From: DATAGZ01 sp036263455
Lineage (GTDB): Bacteria > Pseudomonadota > Alphaproteobacteria > Dongiales > Dongiaceae
DNA: 64,000 nt
Assembly: GCA_036263455.1 (NCBI GenBank)
Contig: DATAGZ010000001.1
Location: 124,001 to 188,000 of the forward strand
Reading direction: 5' to 3'
Position 1 is the stretch's first letter; every line of letters begins with the position of its first letter. The position numbers and the translations under genes were made by a program. This document shows positions 50,562-59,496 of the stretch, piece by piece. Below the pieces are notes generated by a model. It did no database searches, was not told the DNA's origin, and worked only from the letters and a program-made list of their open reading frames with translations.

Positions 50562-52562
50562 ATGGCGAAAGCCGACTATTCTCACGAAATGGCCGTTATG
50601 GAGCATGACGAGGCCTTGGATCAGCTTTTGCGCCATGCGGGCGCGCGGCTCGATCTGGCCAGCATCCGCGCTTTGTTACCTGGCGTCCGCGCCGCGCCGA
50701 GTGGCGAGCGCGATGAGGATTGGCTCGCCCTGGTCGGCGGCGATCTCAAGGGGCCGGTGCGCGCACGTCTGCTCGAGATGGCCGAGCAAGAAACGGAACC
50801 CGCCAATGAGCAGCCGGCCGAACGTCTGGCCCGCTTACGACGTGAGATGGCGTTGAGGGAGATCGATTTCTACCTGATCCCGCGCGCTGATGAATATCAG
50901 GGCGAATACGTCTCAAGCGACGCGGAGCGCCTCGCTTATATATCGGGCTTCACCGGCTCGGCGGGATTTGCCATCATCGGGCGCGACGAGGCCGCCATCT
51001 TTGTGGATGGTCGCTATACGGTCCAGGTGCGTGCAGAAGTGGACCCGGCCGCCTTCGCCTATCGGCACATCACCAAGGAACCTCCGGAAGATTATTTCGC
51101 CGCGCGCATCCGCCCCGGTATGCAGGTAGGGGCGGACCCTCGCCTGTTCGTGGTCAGCCAGTGGCGCCGATTCGAAAAAGCGGTGGAACCTGGCACGCTG
51201 GTCGCCATTGCCGACAACCTCGTGGATTGCATCTGGACCAATCGGCCCGCTGCGCCGATTGCCCCGGTCATTCCCTTGGAGCAGCGATTTTCCGGCCGGA
51301 GCGCCGCGGAAAAGCAGGCCGAGATTGCCGGCCAGCTGCGCGAGACAGGCCAAGACGCTCTGATCGTTTCTTCGCCCGATGCTCTCAACTGGCTCCTCAA
51401 TATCCGCGGCGGTGATGTTCCACGCACGCCGCTGGGGCTGGGATATGGCATTGTCCACGGCGATGGCCGCGTCGATCTCGTAATGGATGCACGCAAATTG
51501 TTACCCGAAACGCGCAGCCATCTCGGCAATCGCGTCGCGGTCCATGACCCGGCGGGGTGGCCCGCTCTCTTCGCCGCGCTCAAGGGGAAACGCGTGCTGC
51601 TCGATAGCGCCAGCGGCTCGTACTGGCTGGATCGGGAATTGCGCCGCGCCGGCGCCACGGTGACGATTGGTGAGGATCCCTGCGCCCTCCCCAAAGCCAT
51701 TAAAAACCCTGTGGAGCTGGCTGGCGCGCGGCGCTCCCACGAACGAGATGGCATAGCCCTGGTGCGCTTTCTCAGCTGGCTCGACCGCTCTCTCGCGGAA
51801 GGGCCGGTCACCGAAATGCAGGCCGCCGAACAGCTGCTGGCCTTCCGGCGCGAGAATGAGTTCTTCCGCGACCTCAGCTTCGACACCATCGCGGGGGCCG
51901 GGCCGCATGGCGCCATTGTCCATTACCGCGCGACGGCCCAGACCAATCGGGCGCTCGATCAGGATAGTTTCTTTCTACTCGATTCGGGCGCGCAGTATTT
52001 CGATGGCACCACCGATGTCACGCGGACTATCGCCGTGGGCGAAGTCACCGCCGAGATGCGGCGCGCTTTCACGCTCGTCCTGCGCGGCCATATCGCCCTG
52101 GCATGCGCACGTTTTCCCCAAGGCACGACGGGCAGCCAACTCGACGCTATCGCCCGGTATCCCTTGTGGCAAAATGGTCTCGACTACGATCACGGCACGG
52201 GGCACGGCGTCGGCTCCTACCTCTCCGTGCACGAAGGGCCACAGCGTATTTCAATGGTTCCAAATCGGGTCGCGCTGCGACCCGGAATGATCCTCTCCAA
52301 CGAGCCCGGCTATTATAAGGATGGCGCCTATGGAATTCGTATCGAGAATTTGGTGGCGGTGACCAGCGAGACCGATGGCTTCCTCGCCTTCGAAACCTTG
52401 ACTGCGGTACCGATCGACCGCCGCGCCATCGATGTGAATCTGCTCTCGGACCATGAACGGTCGTGGGTCGATCGCTACCATAAGCGGGTTCACGACTTGC
52501 TGGCCCCGCATCTCGATAAGGAATCGCGCCGCTGGCTCGCCGGCGCTACCGCCCCTCTTTAA
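50562..52562 (+). CDS. pepP: Aminopeptidase P family protein (Xaa-Pro aminopeptidase)
   Basis: The 666-residue metallopeptidase has creatinase/aminopeptidase-like N-terminal domains (RLARLRREMALREIDFYLIP, AYISGFTGSAGFAII, FVDGRYTVQVRAEVD) and a C-terminal pita-bread domain. The dinuclear metal ligands are visible: two Asp (LLDSGAQYFDGTTDVTRT), one His (HGTGHGVGSYLSVHEGP) and two Glu (LSNEPGYYKDGAYGIRIENL). It removes N-terminal residues preceding proline. The first about 85 residues (to PANEQPAERL) extend beyond the usual three-domain form. Confidence 0.9.
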   Translation: MAKADYSHEMAVMEHDEALDQLLRHAGARLDLASIRALLPGVRAAPSGERDEDWLALVGGDLKGPVRARLLEMAEQETEPANEQPAERLARLRREMALREIDFYLIPRADEYQGEYVSSDAERLAYISGFTGSAGFAIIGRDEAAIFVDGRYTVQVRAEVDPAAFAYRHITKEPPEDYFAARIRPGMQVGADPRLFVVSQWRRFEKAVEPGTLVAIADNLVDCIWTNRPAAPIAPVIPLEQRFSGRSAAEKQAEIAGQLRETGQDALIVSSPDALNWLLNIRGGDVPRTPLGLGYGIVHGDGRVDLVMDARKLLPETRSHLGNRVAVHDPAGWPALFAALKGKRVLLDSASGSYWLDRELRRAGATVTIGEDPCALPKAIKNPVELAGARRSHERDGIALVRFLSWLDRSLAEGPVTEMQAAEQLLAFRRENEFFRDLSFDTIAGAGPHGAIVHYRATAQTNRALDQDSFFLLDSGAQYFDGTTDVTRTIAVGEVTAEMRRAFTLVLRGHIALACARFPQGTTGSQLDAIARYPLWQNGLDYDHGTGHGVGSYLSVHEGPQRISMVPNRVALRPGMILSNEPGYYKDGAYGIRIENLVAVTSETDGFLAFETLTAVPIDRRAIDVNLLSDHERSWVDRYHKRVHDLLAPHLDKESRRWLAGATAPL

Positions 52563-52596
52563 CCGTTCTTAATCGGCTACAGGGCATTCTGGCCCG

Positions 52597-53088
52597 ATGG
52601 CCCGAGCCGAGCACAGCCATTCCTACCTCGCCATGGCCAAGCGGGCCAGGGGAACGAGCGTGAACGAATATACGCTACTCGCCACCGACTATCTCAATTG
52701 TTTCAATGAGATTTGCATGATGATGGAGCTTATCCCCTCCATGCCGGAATGCCTGGAAGATTGCCTGGCCTGGCAGCTTCTCACCTATGAGGAACATTTC
52801 CGCCGCAGCCATATCGCCGACGCACAACTGGCGCTCGAAGCTTATGCCATTTCCCCACCCGAATATCGGCTGGCGTTGGAAAAGGCCGCGGCCAATTTGG
52901 AGAATTTGATCGGCGCAACGCTTGCGCGGGTCGACAAGATCCAGAAGGAGGGACGCTTTTCCGATGCCGAGGAAACCTGTCTCATGGGTGTAACTGCTCT
53001 CAAGGACCGGATCGGCACCATCAGCGCCCTGATCAACGGGCAGTGCAAAAGCCAAGACGAGGTCGATCAGCTCCTCGCCAGGATATGA
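52597..53088 (+). CDS. Hypothetical helical protein, 163 residues
   Basis: No family was recognised. The product is helical and cytosolic-looking, with several cysteines (NCFNEICMMMELIPSMPECL, EDCLAWQLLTYEEHFRRS) and a C-terminal helical region (LEKAAANLENLIGATLARVD, DEVDQLLARI). It starts 34 bases after pepP and ends 114 bases before the Tim44-like gene, so it may share their transcript. Confidence 0.6.
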   Translation: MARAEHSHSYLAMAKRARGTSVNEYTLLATDYLNCFNEICMMMELIPSMPECLEDCLAWQLLTYEEHFRRSHIADAQLALEAYAISPPEYRLALEKAAANLENLIGATLARVDKIQKEGRFSDAEETCLMGVTALKDRIGTISALINGQCKSQDEVDQLLARI

Positions 53089-53202
53089 TCCTTCCAGTCA
53101 TGGATCGGCCGCATCCGTGTGCTTGCGGGCAGCCGAATTGTTGCCGAGAAAGCGGTCAACAGAACCGCTTCCATCTCACCAGGAACCGCTCTAGGATATG
53201 GC

Positions 53203-53811
53203 ATGGCCATCGATATCGTCTTTTTCGCCTTGCTCGCCCTGTTCCTGGGCTGGCGACTCTATAGCGTGCTTGGCCAGCGTGTGGGCGCCATGCAAACGAC
53301 GCAGACGCCACGCACCGCGGCCCCCAAAATCTTTCCGCCCCGGCGACGCAAGGCCGTCATTGCCGAATCCGCCCAGCCAGGAATTGCTGCCCTGCAGCAG
53401 GCCGAGCCGGATTTCGACCCAGACCATTTCTTGGAAGGCGCCAATATCGCTTACGAGACCATCGTGACGGCCTTCGCTCAAGGCAACCGGGCTGCGTTTC
53501 GTCCTTTGCTGGACGATGCGACCTATGCCCATTTCTGCGCCGTGATCGACGAGCGCGAGGCCAACGGCCAAAGGGTGGAATTCCACTTGATCGGCATCAG
53601 CCGCAGCGAGATCGTAGCATGTGCGCGCGAAGACACCATGGCGCGGATCGAAGTCACTTTTACCTCGCAGCACATCCAGGCGATCTACGACCGCGCGGGG
53701 ACGCTGGTCTCGGGCGACGCCAAGCAGATCGAAATCGCCGACGATCATTGGAGCTTCGCCCGCCCTTTGAACGCCAAGGATCCCAACTGGCGCGTCGTGG
53801 CCACGCACTGA
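53203..53811 (+). CDS. Tim44/TimA family membrane-associated protein
   Basis: The 202-residue protein starts MAIDIVFFALLALFLGWRLY, with a single N-terminal membrane anchor, a short variable linker (PPRRRKAVIA), then a Tim44-like domain (DPDHFLEGANIAYETIVTAF, NRAAFRPLLDDATYAHFCAV, EFHLIGISRSEIV, HWSFARPLNAKDPNWRVVAT). This layout is typical of alphaproteobacterial TimA proteins, the relatives of mitochondrial Tim44. The ATG at 53203 gives the family N-terminus; a GTG-type start at 53119 adds 28 residues. Confidence 0.88.
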   Translation: MAIDIVFFALLALFLGWRLYSVLGQRVGAMQTTQTPRTAAPKIFPPRRRKAVIAESAQPGIAALQQAEPDFDPDHFLEGANIAYETIVTAFAQGNRAAFRPLLDDATYAHFCAVIDEREANGQRVEFHLIGISRSEIVACAREDTMARIEVTFTSQHIQAIYDRAGTLVSGDAKQIEIADDHWSFARPLNAKDPNWRVVATH

Positions 53812-53819
53812 GCGCCGCG

Positions 53820-56294
53820 TCATTCGTTGCGAAGATAGGGCGCCACCTTCTGGCCGAGCGCCCTCCAGCGTCCGGCAAAACCGGCAAGCAGGCTGGCGGC
53901 CAGTCCCAGTATCACCGCGAGAAACGCGGAATCCCATTGAATCCGCCAGGGCTCGCCCAGCAGGGTATGAGTGAAGAGGAATGCCGCGGTCAAACCGACG
54001 CCCAGCGCGAGCAGGCCAGCCAGCAGGCCTAAGAAGAGAAACTCCGCCGCATACAGGCGCACGAGCCGCCGTTCGCTCGCGCCCATGATCTTGAAGAGAA
54101 TTGCCTCATAGCGCCGGTCCGCCTGTTCCGCGGCCACCGCGCCGCTCAGCACCAGCAGCCCGGCGAGGAACGCGACTCCGGACAAGATGAGGATGATGTT
54201 GCGCAAGGCGCCGAGCATTTGGCTCACCTGGTCCAGCACCTCCCGGACGTGAACGACCGAGACATTGGGAAACTGCGATGTGATCGCCTCCAGAAACTTC
54301 GCCTCGCGCGCGGGTGGGACCCGCACGGTGGCGATGTCGGTTTGCGGAGCGGCCGACAGAGGGCCAGGCGAGAAAACCATGACGAAGTTCATCGCCAGCC
54401 CACTCCATTGGATCTGCCGGAGATTGGCGATCTCCGCATCGAAGGAGCGACCGAGAACGGCAACAGTGATCCGATCGCCGATCTTGAGATTAAAGGCCTT
54501 GGCAACATCCTGATCGAGCGAAACCAACATCGGCCCTTGATAATCCGGCGCCCACCAGCGTCCGGCCGTAAGCGGGGCCCCGGGCGGCAGCGTACGCGAC
54601 CACGTGATGCCCCGGTCGCCTTCCAAGACCCATCCCTCGCCGGCTGGCCTTACGATACGCTCGACGGGAATGTCCTGGAGCCGGGTAATGCGGCCCCTGA
54701 GCATCGGCAGACGCTGTAAGTCGCTCGCCCCGGTAAAGCCTGTCACCGCACGATCGAAGCGCGCGGCCATGTCTGCAGGAATATCCAGGAAATAAAAGCT
54801 AGGGGCGCGCGCAGGCAGGCTGGCCGCGATGATCGTGCGCAGGTTCCCCCCGATCTGGGTCAGTCCGACAAAAAGACTGAGGCTCAGGCCCAGAATTGCG
54901 ATGATGCGCGTGGTTCCCCGGCGCAGCAAGGCCTGGCGCAGCAGAACGGGTTTTTTCAGGAATCGCGCGGCGAGGCCGCGTATCGAAGCCGCCAAGCCAA
55001 GAAAAAGCGGTGCCGAGCCCAGCGCCAGCAGCAGAATGCCGAGCACAAGCCTGGGACTGGCACCCAGGAAATGCGCCGCACCCGCAAGAGCGGCCAGCAG
55101 AGGAACAAAAGGGAGATAATCGCCGAACCGGGCGTGCCCGAGCTGGATGTGACGGCTACGCAGCAGCTGCGCCGGTTCGGTCCGCAGCGCACGAAAAAGC
55201 GGAATGGTGCCGGCGCCCAGGATGACGGCAAGCGATGTTGTCGCGGTAAGCACCCAAGGAAAACCATAAAAACCAGCGGCAAAGGGCACGTGATACTGTT
55301 CCGCCCATGGTGCCAACAGGAAGGGCACGGGTATCGCGAGCAGCATGCCGCAGGCAAGAGCCACCACCCACAGAAGCACGAGCAACAGGCCATAACATCG
55401 CGCGATCTGGCCCTGCCGGCCCCCGAGACAGCGGAGAAGTGCGATGGTATACGCGCGCTTCTCCAGATAACGCAGCATGCCAATGAAGAGGCCCATGCCG
55501 CCCAACATGAGGCTCGCTATCCCGATGACCACCAGAAAGGCATCGAAATCCCGCAGGAAACGGCGTGTCCCCTCGGAAGCGTCGCTGACATCGCGGATGC
55601 GCCAAGCCTCGCCGGGATAGGCGCGCTGCACCATTGCACGGAAATCGCCGCCAGACGCGGTCACGATCCGATAGCTGTAATAGGCAAGCGCGCCCGGCTG
55701 GGCGAGCCCCGTCGCCGCCATCTCCGAAGCCCCGATCATCAGCCGGGGTCCGAGAGCAAAGATGCGGGCTGCTCGATCCGGCTCATCGACGAGGCGGGCA
55801 CGCAAGACGAAACGCTGCGCGCCAACCTGGATCTCGTCGCCAGGCCGGGCATGCAATCGCTCGAACAACAGCGCATCGGCGACCGCTCCTGGGACGCCGT
55901 CCCGCCGGGCCAGCGCCTCGGCCAAGGTCATCGACGGGGAAAGTGTCACGGTGCCGGCAAGAGGATACGCCTCGTCCACTGCCTTGAGTTCGCTTAGCAG
56001 CGCCGCCGGGCCGCGATGGACCATCGCGCGCATCTCGATGATGCCGCTCGTCCGGCCCAGAGCGTGGAAAAACGCGATCTGCTCGGCGCTGACCGGCCGA
56101 TAGATCTGCCGCACCTCGAAATCGCCGCCCAGGATCGCCCTGCCTTGCAGAGCCAGGCCCGCGCGCGTGGCGGCGTTGAGCGAGGCGATCGTTCCGATGA
56201 GGAAGATTCCGAGAACGAGCGCCAGCAGCGGCACCCACATCGCCCCTTGGTGGTCGCGCAGCTCGCGCCGAAGCAGCAGGAGCGCCGCATCCAT
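53820..56294 (-). CDS. ABC transporter permease, FtsX-like (YbbP-type)
   Basis: The 824-residue inner-membrane protein has one N-terminal segment (WVPLLALVLGIFLIGTIASL), two FtsX domains (first near IGIASLMLGGMGLFIGMLRY and YTIALLRCLGGRQGQIARCY, second near the C-terminus with NIILILSGVAFLAGLLVLSG and AVAAEQADRRYEAILFKIMG), and large periplasmic MacB-like domains between. The arrangement is that of YbbP, a predicted exporter or mechanotransmission permease of unknown substrate. It works with the ATPase encoded directly upstream; the two genes abut (start 56294, ATPase stop 56297). Confidence 0.88.
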   Translation of the reverse strand: MDAALLLLRRELRDHQGAMWVPLLALVLGIFLIGTIASLNAATRAGLALQGRAILGGDFEVRQIYRPVSAEQIAFFHALGRTSGIIEMRAMVHRGPAALLSELKAVDEAYPLAGTVTLSPSMTLAEALARRDGVPGAVADALLFERLHARPGDEIQVGAQRFVLRARLVDEPDRAARIFALGPRLMIGASEMAATGLAQPGALAYYSYRIVTASGGDFRAMVQRAYPGEAWRIRDVSDASEGTRRFLRDFDAFLVVIGIASLMLGGMGLFIGMLRYLEKRAYTIALLRCLGGRQGQIARCYGLLLVLLWVVALACGMLLAIPVPFLLAPWAEQYHVPFAAGFYGFPWVLTATTSLAVILGAGTIPLFRALRTEPAQLLRSRHIQLGHARFGDYLPFVPLLAALAGAAHFLGASPRLVLGILLLALGSAPLFLGLAASIRGLAARFLKKPVLLRQALLRRGTTRIIAILGLSLSLFVGLTQIGGNLRTIIAASLPARAPSFYFLDIPADMAARFDRAVTGFTGASDLQRLPMLRGRITRLQDIPVERIVRPAGEGWVLEGDRGITWSRTLPPGAPLTAGRWWAPDYQGPMLVSLDQDVAKAFNLKIGDRITVAVLGRSFDAEIANLRQIQWSGLAMNFVMVFSPGPLSAAPQTDIATVRVPPAREAKFLEAITSQFPNVSVVHVREVLDQVSQMLGALRNIILILSGVAFLAGLLVLSGAVAAEQADRRYEAILFKIMGASERRLVRLYAAEFLFLGLLAGLLALGVGLTAAFLFTHTLLGEPWRIQWDSAFLAVILGLAASLLAGFAGRWRALGQKVAPYLRNE

Positions 56295-56296
56295 GC

Positions 56297-57022
56297 CTAA
56301 GCCTCCAACCTCCCATCCTCGAGCTGAAGGATACGGTCGCAACGGGCGGCGAGAGTGGAATCGTGGGTAACCAGCAGGAATGTCGCGTTGCGCGTCTCCT
56401 GCAGGGAGAAGAGCAAGTCCATGACCCGTGTACCATTGCGCTGGTCGAGATTACCGGTGGGCTCGTCGGCGAGCAGCAGGACTGGGTCCGCCGCGACGGC
56501 GCGGGCAATGGCAACACGCTGTTGTTCACCGCCCGACAATTGCGAGGGAAAATGGTCAGCGCGGTCCGCCAATCCAAGTTCACCGAGAAGGTGGCGCGCC
56601 CGTTGCTCGGCGTCCCCCGCCCCCGCGAGCTCCAGGGGCAGCGCGACATTTTCCCAGGCGCGCTGACTTGGCACCAAATGAAAGGATTGGAAAACGATTC
56701 CGATGCGCCGGCCACGCAATTCGGCCAGCGAATCCTCGCCGAGGCTGGCCATATCTGTGCCGGAGAATTCGATCCGCCCCTCGCTTGGCCGCTCCAGCCC
56801 CGCCAGCAGCAGCAGCAGGCTGGTCTTGCCCGACCCCGAAGGCCCGGTTATTCCTACGGATTCGCCGCGCCCCACGGTGAAGTTCAGCTTGCGAAGAATG
56901 TTGATTTCTCCCGCATCGCTCGTAAGGTGCAGAGAGAGGTTTTCCACGATGAGAAGCGGCTCGATCAAATGGCTTATCCGTCTCTTCTGTGGGGCATGGC
57001 TGCTCTGGTCCTTTCCTTCCAT
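56297..57022 (-). CDS. ABC transporter ATP-binding protein (YbbA/LolD-like)
   Basis: The protein has Walker A GITGPSGSGKTSLLLLLAGL, Q-loop FQSFHLVPSQRAWENVALPL, signature QLSGGEQQRVAIARA, Walker B LLLADEPTGNLD and switch His in LLVTHD, all as in YbbA/LolD. It powers the adjacent permease. The start is uncertain: ATG at 57022 gives 241 residues, while a TTG at 56968 gives the family-like N-terminus IEPLLIVENLSL. Both overlap the 5' end of the divergent tesA gene, whose ATG is at 56949. Confidence 0.88.
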   Translation of the reverse strand: MEGKDQSSHAPQKRRISHLIEPLLIVENLSLHLTSDAGEINILRKLNFTVGRGESVGITGPSGSGKTSLLLLLAGLERPSEGRIEFSGTDMASLGEDSLAELRGRRIGIVFQSFHLVPSQRAWENVALPLELAGAGDAEQRARHLLGELGLADRADHFPSQLSGGEQQRVAIARAVAADPVLLLADEPTGNLDQRNGTRVMDLLFSLQETRNATFLLVTHDSTLAARCDRILQLEDGRLEA

Positions 57023-57572
57023 GGCGATCACAATCCTCGCTTATGGCGATTCGATCACCGCCGGATATGGACTTGCTCAGAGTGACGGCTTTACCGCGCA
57101 ATTGCAAGCATCGCTGCGGCAGGAGGGGATCGACGCCACGGTTATCAATGGTGGCAATTCCGGCGATACCAGCGCGGCGGGATTGGCGCGGCTCGATTGG
57201 TCGCTCGCCGACAAGCCCGATTATGTCCTGCTCGAACTCGGCATCAATGATGCCCTGCGCGGTATCGATCCCGTAGAGACTCGGCGCAATCTCCAGGCGA
57301 TCATTGCGAAAGTTCGTGCCCGGAATATTCCCATTCTCCTGCTAGGGATGAAGGCGCCGCGTAATCTCGGTCCCGCCTATGTCTCGGCCTTCGATTCGCT
57401 TTATCCCGAGCTTTCCCGGCAATATGGCATCGCCCTATATCCTTTCTTTCTCGAAGGCGTGGCCATGGACCCGAGGCTCAATCAGGGGGATGGGATCCAC
57501 CCCAACCAGGCCGGCATTGCGGAGATCGTGCGTCGCTTGCTACCCTACGTCAAACGATTGATTGGAGCGTAA
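56949..57572 (+). CDS. tesA: Arylesterase/lysophospholipase L1-like GDSL hydrolase
   Basis: The 207-residue protein starts with a signal peptide (MRSGSIKWLIRLFCGAWLLW, SFPSMA) followed by the SGNH blocks: ILAYGDSITAGYGLAQ (Ser nucleophile), NGGNSGDTSAAGLARL (Gly), LELGINDALRG (Asn), and GDGIHPNQAGIAEI (Asp and His). It is a periplasmic esterase/thioesterase like E. coli TesA. Divergent pairing with a YbbA-YbbP type ABC system is conserved in many proteobacteria. Its 5' end overlaps that of the ATPase gene on the other strand. Confidence 0.92.
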   Translation: MRSGSIKWLIRLFCGAWLLWSFPSMAITILAYGDSITAGYGLAQSDGFTAQLQASLRQEGIDATVINGGNSGDTSAAGLARLDWSLADKPDYVLLELGINDALRGIDPVETRRNLQAIIAKVRARNIPILLLGMKAPRNLGPAYVSAFDSLYPELSRQYGIALYPFFLEGVAMDPRLNQGDGIHPNQAGIAEIVRRLLPYVKRLIGA

Positions 57573-57574
57573 GG

Positions 57575-58612
57575 ATGCAATTTCGGGAGCTTGGGACGAC
57601 CGGCATTTCGGTCAGCGCTATCTGCTTGGGCACGATGACCTGGGGGGAACAGAATAGCGAAGCGGATGGCATCGCCCAGATGAACGAGGCGCTGGAGTAT
57701 GGCGTCACCTTCTGGGACACCGCCGAAATGTATCCCGTCCCGCCGCGCGCGGAAACCTATGGCGCCACCGAGACCATCATGGGTAACTGGTTCAAGAAAA
57801 CCGGGCGCCGCAACGAAATCTTTCTGGCCAGCAAGGCCGCCGGCCCCGATGAGAGGTTGACTTATGTCCGCGATGGGTTGAACCGCTTCGACAAGGCCGG
57901 GCTTAAGGCCGCGCTCGATGCCAGCTTGAAGCGGCTGCAGACCGACCGGATCGATCTTTACCAATTGCATTGGCCGGAGCGGACCACGAATTATTTCGGC
58001 CAGCTCGGCTATCAGCATGTCGAAGAAGAATGGACATCCTTCGAGGAAACACTCGCTGCGCTGGACGAACTCATTCGGGCCGGAAAAATCCGTTTCATCG
58101 GCGTCTCCAACGAGACACCGTGGGGCGTGATGCGCATGCTAGACCTGGCTCGGGTCAAGGGCTTGCCGCGCATCCATTCCATTCAAAACCCTTATAGCCT
58201 GCTCAACCGTTCCTTCGAGGTCGGTCTCGCCGAGATCGCGATTCGCGAAAGGTGCGGCCTTCTTGCCTATTCACCGCTGGCCATGGGCGCGCTGAGCGGA
58301 AAATATCTCGGCGGTGCATGGCCGGCTCAAGCACGCTTCAGCCTCTTTCCCCAATTCAGGCGATATCGCGGCGAACAGAGCGAAGCAGCCGTCGCGGCCT
58401 ATGTCGCGGTGGCAAAGAAATACGGCATACAGCCGGCGCAGATGGCGTTGGCCTATATCAACAGCCGGCCCTTCGTAACCGCCAATATCATCGGCGCAAC
58501 CACCCTCGATCAGCTGCGCGAGAATATCGCCTCGATCGATATCGCGCTGCCCGAGGGGGTCGAGCAGGAAATCGAGGACGTTCATCGCCTTTACACCTAT
58601 CCCTGTCCCTGA
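57575..58612 (+). CDS. NADP(H)-dependent aldo/keto reductase (Tas-like)
   Basis: The 345-residue protein has the aldo/keto reductase barrel: LGTTGISVSAICLGTMTWGE, EYGVTFWDTAEMYPVPP (Asp/Tyr), EIFLASKAAGPDERL (Lys), DRIDLYQLHWPERTTNYFGQ (His), FIGVSNETPWGVMRML, HSIQNPYSLLNRSFE and LLAYSPLAMGALSGKYL. The Tas-type marker is the TWGEQNSEADG segment. It probably reduces carbonyl substrates with NADPH. It begins three bases after tesA's stop. Confidence 0.92.
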   Translation: MQFRELGTTGISVSAICLGTMTWGEQNSEADGIAQMNEALEYGVTFWDTAEMYPVPPRAETYGATETIMGNWFKKTGRRNEIFLASKAAGPDERLTYVRDGLNRFDKAGLKAALDASLKRLQTDRIDLYQLHWPERTTNYFGQLGYQHVEEEWTSFEETLAALDELIRAGKIRFIGVSNETPWGVMRMLDLARVKGLPRIHSIQNPYSLLNRSFEVGLAEIAIRERCGLLAYSPLAMGALSGKYLGGAWPAQARFSLFPQFRRYRGEQSEAAVAAYVAVAKKYGIQPAQMALAYINSRPFVTANIIGATTLDQLRENIASIDIALPEGVEQEIEDVHRLYTYPCP

Positions 58613-58617
58613 AATCC

Positions 58618-59178
58618 ATGCGGCTTTTCATCGCTCTCGAATTGCCCGACGCCGTGAGACGGCAGCTCGCCACGTTGAGCGGCGGCTTACCGGGCATGCA
58701 TTGGACCCCTTCGGAAAATTATCACCTGACGCTGCGTTTTCTCGGCGAGACAGACAGACAGGCCGCCGATGATATCGACGCCATGCTTGCGGGAGTCCAT
58801 GCGCCTGCTTTTTCTCTGACCTTGCAGGGGATCGATTGCTTCGCCGCCGGCAACCGTATCCGCACCCTCTGGGCGGGGACGTCCCGCGAGCCCGGCTTGC
58901 AACACCTGCGCGATAAGATCGAATCCGCCTGCGTCCGGAGCGGCTTGGCCCCCGACGGGCATCGCTTCACGCCCCATGTCAGCCTGGGACGTGCTCGAGA
59001 TCCCCTGCCCCGTTCCAAGCTTCAGGAATATCTCGTCCAGCACGGCCTCTTCAAGACGCAGCCGTTCGCGGTGACGGAATTCACGCTCTTCGCGAGCATG
59101 CTCGGCGGCACGCATGCCGTCTATCGGGTGCTGCGCCGGTACAGTCTTGTCCAACGTCCTGCCGAGGTCCACCTATGA
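58618..59178 (+). CDS. thpR: RNA 2',3'-cyclic phosphodiesterase (LigT/ThpR)
   Basis: The 186-residue 2H phosphoesterase starts MRLFIALELPDAVRRQLATL, with the two HxTx-type motifs YHLTLRFLG and THPHV-like FTPHVSLGRA spaced as in ThpR, plus LWAGTSREPGLQHLRDKIES. It opens 2',3'-cyclic phosphates to 2'-phosphates on RNA. The gene follows the aldo/keto reductase by five bases and overlaps the pterin dehydratase gene by four (ATGA). Confidence 0.92.
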   Translation: MRLFIALELPDAVRRQLATLSGGLPGMHWTPSENYHLTLRFLGETDRQAADDIDAMLAGVHAPAFSLTLQGIDCFAAGNRIRTLWAGTSREPGLQHLRDKIESACVRSGLAPDGHRFTPHVSLGRARDPLPRSKLQEYLVQHGLFKTQPFAVTEFTLFASMLGGTHAVYRVLRRYSLVQRPAEVHL

Positions 59179-59480
59179 TCACCCGTCTTTCCGAGAATGC
59201 CCGCGCCGAGGCACTGTCCCACCTCACCGCATGGCGTCCGCTTGAAGACCGCGAGGCGATCCACCGCGCCTTCTCCTTCCAGAATTTTCGCGAAGCCTGG
59301 TCCTTCATGAGCGAAATCGCCCTGCTGGCCGAGCGCATGGATCATCATCCGGAATGGGCCAACGTCTATAACCGTGTGGAGATCGTACTCGCCACCCACG
59401 ATTGCGATGGCCTGTCGGAGCGCGACATCGTCCTCGCCCAGGCCATCGACGCGGTGTGGGCGCGCTATACCAATCCCTGA
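59175..59480 (+). CDS. phhB: 4a-hydroxytetrahydrobiopterin dehydratase (PCD/DCoH)
   Basis: The 101-residue protein covers the PCD family: ISRxF-like IHRAFSFQNFREAWSFMSEI, then the histidine motif ERMDHHPEWANVYNRVEI, ATHDCDGLSERDIVLAQAID. The two adjacent His and the later His in ATHD are active-site residues. It dehydrates the carbinolamine formed by phenylalanine hydroxylase or acts in related pterin recycling. The start overlaps the thpR stop. No phenylalanine hydroxylase gene is next to it. Confidence 0.94.
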   Translation: MITRLSENARAEALSHLTAWRPLEDREAIHRAFSFQNFREAWSFMSEIALLAERMDHHPEWANVYNRVEIVLATHDCDGLSERDIVLAQAIDAVWARYTNP

Positions 59481-59496
59481 TCTGGACTGACCGGCG

